Shown: in pieces, positions 58,437 through 64,000 of the stretch
How the letters are laid out: each line of letters opens with the position of its first letter
Numbering within the stretch: the stretch's first letter is position 1
NCBI GenBank assembly: GCA_026008535.1
Contig: BRKX01000018.1
Span: 17,492,088 to 17,556,087, forward strand
Reading direction: 5' to 3'
DNA: 64,000 nucleotides
Source: Perilla frutescens
Taxonomy: Eukaryota > Streptophyta > Magnoliopsida > Lamiales > Lamiaceae
The notes under the pieces: generated by a model
What the model was told of the DNA's origin: nothing
Databases searched by the model: none
What the model saw: only the letters and a program-made list of their open reading frames with translations
Made by a program: the position numbers and the translations under genes

Positions 58437-58492
<56 letters not shown>
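58437..58492. repeat. (GA)28 microsatellite
   Basis: 56 bp of uninterrupted GA, the longest perfect dinucleotide run of this type in the window. On the opposite strand it is a (CT)n tract. Confidence 0.97.
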
Positions 58493-58496
<4 letters not shown>

Positions 58497-60329
58497 ATTC
58501 CTAGATAATACCGCCAATTTTAAATGAGCGTACATTCTTTTACAATATATTATACTAGAGTATTTTTCATGCGATGCATATGTGATAGATACACATAATT
58601 TTATTTTTTTAGAAATTGTAATTATGAAAAAATAACAAAACTATCATAACAAAATAAAATTAATTTACAACTATTGTGAATTATAGAAATTTCTACATCT
58701 ATTATTATTGCCATTGAGATTAAGTTCAATAAATAAAAGGGAAAAATGAATTATTTAAACCAAATTTTGAAAATCAAATTTCGCTTGAATTACGAATAAA
58801 ATGTATGAATTGTTACACTATACAATATTTTATTTTGTTTCCAAAACATACATGTAAAGATTTTACTAAAGTGATTCACAATTAATAATAAAATATTATT
58901 TAATTACTCCAAAATTCAAATCTATTGACATTAATAATAAAAAATTAGTTTTCAAAATTAGTAATATAATGACTTTTGGTGGGAAAATTATTTTTAGCAA
59001 TGATTTTATTATTAAATAGATAAAGATAAAGATCTTTGCTTATATTAGCAATGATTAATTGGGTTAATTAAAGATCAATGTTGAATTTTATAAGCAAATT
59101 AGATAAAGATCTTTGCTTATATTAGCTATGACAGGCCACAGCCGCGCCACTAATTAATATTAGAAGGTAGAATTATCTTAAATTATATACGATGAAATTT
59201 ATAATTAAGCTAGCTAGCGTTAAACTCTTCAAAATTACTTGAAATTAACGATTGAGGAAGAGTCTGCATGGCCCTCTTTAAATCAATCCATTCCCTTTTT
59301 CCTCTTTTATGGCACATGCTAAGTATATCATGATTGATTTAGTAAAACATAAAGCAAAATGATGATCACCAAAGTTATATGTCATGTGCATTTTGAGTGC
59401 ATAATATGCACGACCTCAGCGCTTTTTATAATTCTCCAATAAAAAAGTAGATTGCTGACCTGAAATTTCTACTTTTTAATAACAATCATTTATATAATAT
59501 TTTTTTTATTATATTGGATAAGATTGGATTACCAACAAAAGTATAAATGATTGATAAGATTGGATTACCAGCAAAAAATTTACCAATAAAAACATGACCC
59601 CAACATGCCTAAAGAGATAATATATATGGATCGTGGATAAAGAGCTAAATTATTCGTGGATAATTATTCACAGTTCTAGTTTTTCTATTTATCTTAACAA
59701 TTAATTTAAATTTAATAATTATTTTATTTGACATTTTTATCCTCATAGTCCATCACTTTAAAATCTATCAAAATTTAATAAATATTCATGTAATAAAAAA
59801 ATGAAAAAAAAAATCGTGCATACGAAAAAAATCATAATAACATGTAGGGTTGAATATGACTAAACTATGTAAGATTTCATTTGCTCGATAACAATCGTTT
59901 TTCCCTTTGTAAAATAATTATTTTGATTTGATTTAAAAGTACTCAAAACTAAATTAAATTTATTTCTATTCAAATAAAGTTAAGAAATATTAATTAATTT
60001 TTCACGTGTCATTTTTTTTTCCAATTCAGTTCCATTACAATTTACAACCAACCAACAATATTTTTTAATTTAATGGCAGAATTGTTTTAAAGGAAGGGGA
60101 GTCCGTCTCTTTTTGGCTAACTATTCGAACTGCTAATAAACTTCTCCATCAATCTTTGCAAAACAAGAAACTTTTTCATAAATAGGTGAAGGCGACCCCT
60201 ATCATTTTCTATGCAAATTCACACACACACACACACACATATTGCTTCAATGGAAGCTATATTCTTGCAGAGTGTGGCAAAATCTCAGCCTCCATCTCAT
60301 TGGAATTATATTTTGAAGTCGACGACAAT
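58493..60329. other. Gene-free AT-rich region
   Basis: A short direct duplication 'AGATAAAGATCTTTGCTTATATTAGC' type occurs at about 59021 and 59101, and 'GATAAGATTGGATTACCA' at about 59516 and 59551. A (CA)n run lies at 60220-60238. No gene or complete mobile element was seen. Confidence 0.4.
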
Positions 60330-60912
60330 TAACCCTAAAATAATTAGGGTTTATTCCATCAAATTATGGTTTATAATGTATGTTGACAGAGTATTGTCGT
60401 ATGCTAACATAGTGTATTCACAGTGTGCTCACGAAGCAAAATCACAATGCTAACATAGTATATATATATATATATATGTATGTATTATTCTTATGATTTG
60501 TTTTGGCTCATTAAGGGATTATCACATCCAATCAAGGTTCATTTCATCAAATTAGGTTTATTTTATCCAATTAGAGTTTCTTCCATTCAATTAGGATTTA
60601 TTAAATCAAATTGGGTTTATAATTATTTTATATTTTTTCGCTAACAATATTAGAAAATTTTTATTAGCATCACAATAATGTTTTGTTAGAATGGTGATAA
60701 TACTTCATTAGCACGAATGAAGATCATGTTATCAAATACTCCGTGATTTTTATAAGAATCGATGAATTACGTTAATGCCCCTCCCCGAAAAACTTTTCAA
60801 ATATTACAGAATTGTGATCACCCTTTTAATCAAATATGGACCTTTGATTTTTGAGGATTGTGTGATGTGAGATATGATCCTAGTTCTCACACTAGGATTG
60901 ATTAACACATAT
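60330..60912. mobile_element. MULE-like element F, right part of an element-E-type copy
   Basis: It aligns with 40500-41143: 'TATGTTGACAGAGTATTGTC', 'ATGCTAACATAGTGTATTCA', 'CGAAGCAAAATCACAATGCT', then the terminal 'TAGTTCTCACACTAGGATTG'. The left end of the element is missing. A TA run (60461-60480) has grown inside it at the place where E has only 'ACAAATATATTATTATT'. Confidence 0.75.
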
Positions 60913-61369
60913 CAAACCTTCTTATACTTGACTCACTTTGATTATACCTCTTGTTCATGTTGACAATTAAATGAATTTCTGTTAAAAAAAGTTAAATACA
61001 GTATATACATCTCCAGCAACGAACTTCAAATGATTTCTTATCAAAACCATCTCCAAAAGTTTGCAAGTAAACTATTTATGCCTACATGATTCTATTTATG
61101 TTTTTCAAAGTTAATTCAATAGAAAATTTTAAAATAAATGACTTAAGTTAGAAAAATATTGTAGTACTTTTAAAATTTTCTTTTGTACTCCTTGCGGATA
61201 GATAGATAAATAGATAGAGATGTGAATGTCTCTCATACATCTAATATTCTAATGTATGCGATTGGATCCAGTAAAAAAAATTAATGGTCAAAACATGTTC
61301 CAAAATCCTAAGGCAGATGCGTTCCAGATTTTTTTTTTAGATTTTCTGTTTTTTACCCCCAAAATTATA

Positions 61370-62070
61370 TACTTTAAAATGGAAATAATAAGCTTTAAAA
61401 TTAAAATGAATTTTTTAAACTAAATATAAACATATATGCCATAAAATAGAATTGGGAACCCTAATATTTAAGTGAGTTAATTTATTTTTTGGAATCCGGC
61501 AACTCGCACAATGCACTCGTCCGATACCAATACGTGGGCTCGTGCATTGTTCTCGATAATTATTTTTTTTGAAACAATTATAAATGCTAATTGAAAATAA
61601 AAAATCTAATTTTGAAATAAATATATACCCTAAAATGGAATTAGTAAATCCTAAAATTAAAGTGAATTTTTTTTTGAAATCCGGCGATTCGCCCTCGTCC
61701 GACGCTAATGTGTGGACTCATGCATTGCGCTCGATAATTAATTTTTTCGAAATAAATATAAACCCTAATTGGAAAAAAAAATCCTAATTTGAAATAAATA
61801 TATACCATAAAATGGAATTGATGAATCCTAAAGTGAATTAATTTAATTTTTTTTTGAAATTCAGCGACTCGTGCATTGTTGTCGGTAATTAATTTTGAAA
61901 CAAATATAAACCTTAATTGGGAATATTAATTAAACCCTAATTTTGAAATAAATACATATAATTTAATGGAACTAGTGAAACCTAAAATTAAAGTGAATTA
62001 ATTTAAAACCCTAATTAGGAGTAAGAAACCCTAATTTGAAATAATAAACATTGATTGGTAATAAAAAACC
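61370..62070. repeat. Diverged tandem repeat, ~180-bp period
   Basis: The phrase '(T/A)CCGGC(G/A)A(T/C)TCGC' or its variant recurs at about 61496, 61682 and 61861, and 'AAATAAATATATACC(C/A)TAAAATGGAATT' at about 61613 and 61791. The spacing is 179-186 bp. Each unit also holds 'CGATAATTAATTTTTT' and 'AAATATAAACCCTAATTGG'. Three recognisable units; the first is the most diverged. Confidence 0.75.
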
Positions 62071-64000
62071 TCAATTTACATGTTTTAAATCACAATTCAT
62101 ATATATTTAACTCGTATAATTAAACTAATAGGATGATACTTTTAAGACTATTGTTGATATTTTTTAGTGAAATGAGTGATACTAAATTATGGTGCATTTG
62201 GATCAGCGGAGCGGGTCGACCCGTCTAACGGTGGACGTATGGGTCTATTACTGAGTCACATAATTTGATAGAGGAATTAGTGTAAAAAGATATTGCGAGG
62301 AAAAAACCGGTGAATACTTAATTAGAATAAATTAGCTCTTTCTTTTACTTTTTCTTTTTTTTTCTTGACCCACCCACCATTCTAAAAGTCCATTATAGAT
62401 TCGATTTTCAATCACAAATTCCAGAATTTCATGACATATATTAACGTCCATGTCTTGAGAGATTAAAAAGGACCTACCAACCTTCATGTGAAGTAGGATC
62501 CTATATTTAATCTTCATCACTCTCAACGGTGGGTCGTGGATGTTGCTATCTCTCTCTCTCTCTCCAAACTCAATATCTATCTATCTATCTATCTGTGTAT
62601 ATAATACTATATTTTACCTAACCTAATATAACTTAAAATTATTAGAGACAAAATCACGATATATATCTAAGTTGTTAAAGGAAATACGAAGGGGTCTACC
62701 AACGGTGTAGTTGTTGTATTAGAGAGTTGGGGGACGAAAAAGGCATGTAGAGATTAAATTGAAGATCTGAAAGTCATTGGTGGAAAAAACGGGCCAGCAA
62801 CATGTTAGAAATAAAAGGAAGAAAGCAGCAGTAGTGGGGTGGCGAAGTAAAGTAGGCCATTAATGGGCCATATAGCCCATCAGATAAACCAATGGACAGA
62901 ACGTTGTTTGTCTCCGAAATATGACAGATGAGTTCTTATCATTAGTTTTAGCCTTTTGGGCCTCAGTGGGTCCAAATTCATGTGGAATCTCTTTACTTCA
63001 AATCATATCATTTCTTTTTCAAGGTACCACCTAATCTAATGTTAGATCATGTTTCTGTGTGTCTATGTTTTTATTATTATATCAAGTTTTAAGACATATG
63101 CTGGGTTTTATTAAAACTAAGTTATTAGAAATTCGGATGATATGGAGTTTGTACGAGGTTAATAGAATTTGTAATTTTTTAAAATATCCAAAAGTTACGT
63201 AGTTTAAGAGCGTGCTTTTTTTTTCATTAATTATATGGTTTTAAAACGGAAATGTATATTTAATTTCTTTCTCCATTTGAATGTATATTGATGAAAAAAA
63301 ATTGTATTTCATGTGTATTGGTAAAAACAAAATGAAAATGTATATTTCATGTGTTGGTCCATTTGAAAAGCCATGACTATTATACTAGATTTTTATAATT
63401 GCAAAATGAAAATTATGCAAACACACATGCAGGGAGGGGTGAGACCCACCTTAGTCTGAGAGCAAATACACATATCTTATTTATTTATTTATTTATTGCC
63501 TTGTTAGACTATCTTCAACCTCCAATTCAAACTCAAACTCATTTTGCAGTAAATGTCTCATCAAAGAGTAATTCATCTTCAACCAACAAACTCATTTTGA
63601 AACTCAAAAGAATATTCTCTCAATAATCCTTCTCATACAACTTTTTATCTTTTTTTTTTTTATTACGTACACTCATATATTTATCAAATTTAAAAATTGA
63701 ACCTCTTAATTTGGAATATGTTCTTTATTTTAATGTCATTGTTATGATTTTTAATTTATGTGTTACTGTTGAAAATTTATTTTTTATGTCAATGAGTTCT
63801 TTAATTTCTACAACTATAATTTTAATTATTCTATTAATAAACTTCATATACAAAACTTAATACATAAAAGTAAAATATACAAATAAATACAAATCATTAC
63901 AAAATACAAAAAATACACTGTTATAAATTTACAAATAAATAAAGGATTGAATTGCAATTCTAAAAAAATAAAATAAAACAACAGATGAAATTGTGAACAT
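62071..64000. other. Gene-free end of the window with a possible promoter-like cluster
   Basis: 62120-62260 has TGATACTTTT and GGGTCGACCCGTC, linked to the repeat before it. (CT)n and (TATC)n microsatellites lie at 62551-62594. At 62850-62975 there are several TGGGCC/GGCCCA-type motifs (AATGGGCCATATAGCCCATC and TTTTGGGCCTCAGTGGG). No transcript start or coding region can be assigned within the remaining kilobase. (TTTA)n occurs at 63477-63497. Confidence 0.4.

Overview
The window looks like nuclear DNA of a eudicot plant. It is strongly AT-rich, has four plant protein-coding genes and one nuclear tRNA gene, and is otherwise packed with transposable elements and (TA)n, (GA)n and (GT)n microsatellites. 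I cannot name the species; an asterid is a guess from the look of the repeats, not something shown.

Layout. The first 13 kb are the gene-dense end. A P-class pentatricopeptide repeat (PPR) gene on + (848-3133) faces a PLS/E-class PPR gene on - (4720-7377, OTP87-like). A tRNA-Leu(CAG) gene sits 125 bp beyond the OTP87-like start codon. A two-exon tau-class glutathione transferase gene (GSTU10-like) lies at 12027-12800. About 31.6 kb of transposon-derived DNA follow, then a three-exon R2R3-MYB gene (44449-45802, subgroup 1, MYB31-like). The last 18 kb hold no gene I can support, only SINEs, hAT-like elements, MITEs and tandem repeats.

Conserved neighbourhood. From memory of the families, the four protein genes match Arabidopsis At1g74580 (PPR), At1g74590 (GSTU10), At1g74600 (OTP87) and At1g74650 (MYB31). 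The segment therefore appears to be a block of conserved microsynteny expanded by repeats. The GST lies outside the PPR pair here, whereas the Arabidopsis locus numbers place it between them.

Most interesting repeat content. At least seven elements (14.0-16.4, 16.7-22.1, 29.1-34.1, 34.1-36.6, 40.0-41.1, 55.5-55.7 and 60.3-60.9 kb, plus a short one at 36.6-36.8 kb) share related inverted ends with a core like GTGAGAACTAAGAACC. They usually abut TA or GT microsatellites. Inside, they carry arrays of short motifs built on TTAGCA, each subfamily with its own version (TAGCAAAT, TTAGCACTGTCATGA, TTAGCATTA, ATGCTAACATA). In the larger copies the left half carries one orientation and the right half the other. 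Two copies contain decayed FAR1/FHY3-type protein fragments, and one of these has both the N-terminal FAR1 region and the C-terminal CxxC...H zinc-knuckle. This points to Mutator-like (MULE) ancestry.

Nested insertions can be read directly: an LTR-like block inside the 29-34 kb element, a CACTA element with a 3-bp target duplication inside the 34 kb element, and a hAT element inside a ~230-bp tandem repeat whose empty site is preserved in a neighbouring repeat copy. Two SINEs have long, perfect target-site duplications (20 and 16 bp).
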